From WS-9 sp036274595 (GTDB lineage Bacteria > Eisenbacteria > RBG-16-71-46 > SZUA-252): a stretch of DNA of 21,835 nucleotides. The translations under genes were made by a program, and so were the position numbers. The DNA lies in assembly GCA_036274595.1 (NCBI GenBank), contig DASUFL010000049.1, positions 1 through 21,835 of the forward strand. Direction: 5' to 3'. Below the pieces are notes generated by a model. The model ran no database searches, was not told the DNA's origin, and was given only the letters and a program-made list of their open reading frames with translations. Shown piece after piece: positions 21,573 through 21,835 of this stretch; within the stretch, counting starts at the first letter, position 1; each line of letters begins with the position of its first letter.

Positions 21573-21835
21573 GTGGCCCTGGGCCAGCTGCTCGCCGCGC
21601 TCGGCCTCCGTCCGCTCCGCCGCCACTACGGGCGCACGCTCCTCACGCTCCTCGGCGTGGCCGCAGGCGTCGGCGTGTACGTCGGGATCGATCTCGCGGT
21701 TCGGGCCTCGGTCCAGTCGTTCACGCGCACCGCCCGCGCGGTCGCCGGTCCCGCACAGCTCCGCATCCACCGGCTTCCCTTGGCACTGCCCGAGTCCGTG
21801 CTCGTCGCGCTCGAGCCGATCGAGGGGAGCGCGCT
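21573..21835 (+). CDS. FtsX/MacB-like ABC permease, N-terminal fragment cut by the window edge
   Basis: An open frame from the GTG at 21573 to the right edge, 87 complete codons. It begins MALGQLLAALGLRPLRRHYG, followed by the RTLLTLLGVAAGVGVYVGIDLAVRAS membrane segment and a periplasmic-looking region (SFTRTARAVAGPAQLRIHR). This is the typical start of the MacB-like periplasmic core and FtsX permeases: one N-terminal transmembrane helix then a large external domain. It follows the ATPase stop by one base and belongs to the same transporter. The rest of the gene lies outside the window. Confidence 0.8.
   Translation, partial: MALGQLLAALGLRPLRRHYGRTLLTLLGVAAGVGVYVGIDLAVRASVQSFTRTARAVAGPAQLRIHRLPLALPESVLVALEPIEGSA

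Noticed and set aside
1..21835. Mobile elements, CRISPR arrays, tRNA or rRNA genes
   Set aside because: No tandem spaced repeats, transposase or integrase motifs, or tRNA-like folds were recognised on either strand; the gene content is chromosomal throughout.

Overview
The window is ordinary-looking but very gene-dense chromosomal DNA from a high-GC Gram-negative bacterium. Supporting this are an outer-membrane barrel protein with a Sec signal, a Tat signal, ETF:quinone oxidoreductase, short intergenic gaps and many long spurious reading frames on the opposite strands. I see no transposase, integrase, phage gene, CRISPR array, tRNA or rRNA. The phylum cannot be fixed by eye. The gene types would suit uncultured soil or sediment lineages such as Gemmatimonadota or Candidatus Eisenbacteria, but that is only an inference. 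No gap between genes exceeds 300 bases; the largest are 691-874 and 18013-18167, and both hold promoters.

Layout, left to right. (1) 60-826, minus: a small outer-membrane beta-barrel gene with a clear intrinsic terminator and an upstream element resembling a sigma-28 (FliA) promoter. (2) 875-3822, minus: a tightly packed three-gene operon of radical SAM protein, divergent metallophosphoesterase-fold protein and MFS transporter. (3) 3911-4918, plus: a ferredoxin/flavodoxin-NADP reductase of the thioredoxin-reductase-like type. (4) 4964-7856, minus: a tldD-tldE (pmbA) pair in which only TldD carries a Tat signal. (5) 7925-11745, plus: DUF2203, DNA polymerase X with PHP domain, and a thermolysin-fold metalloprotease without a secretion signal. 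(6) 11818-14067, minus: LON-domain protein, endonuclease III and an UPF0173-type metallo-beta-lactamase-fold hydrolase. (7) 14070-17390, plus: queG, a secreted dienelactone-hydrolase-like protein, a MutT-type Nudix enzyme and an alpha/beta hydrolase. (8) 17392-18012, minus: a secreted YceI protein. (9) 18168 to the right edge, plus: trxB, ETF-QO, a LolD/MacB-type ABC ATPase and the first part of its permease.

Themes. Several genes deal with redox and oxidative damage (FNR, TrxB, ETF-QO, Nth, MutT, PolX). Peptide handling is represented by TldD/TldE, the M4-like protease and a LON-domain protein. The most promising uncharacterised unit is the radical SAM/phosphoesterase/MFS operon. Its phosphoesterase has lost exactly the residues that would hold one of the two catalytic metals while keeping those for the other.

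Regulation visible in the sequence. Three genes that head transcription units (radical SAM, DUF2203, lon-domain) lack a Shine-Dalgarno but have a TGNTANNNT element 6-8 nt before the start codon, as expected for leaderless mRNAs. Several other genes (the OMP gene, polX, the UPF0173 gene, the DLH gene, mutT, yceI) have Shine-Dalgarno sequences. trxB has a recognisable -35/-10 pair with 17-nt spacing.
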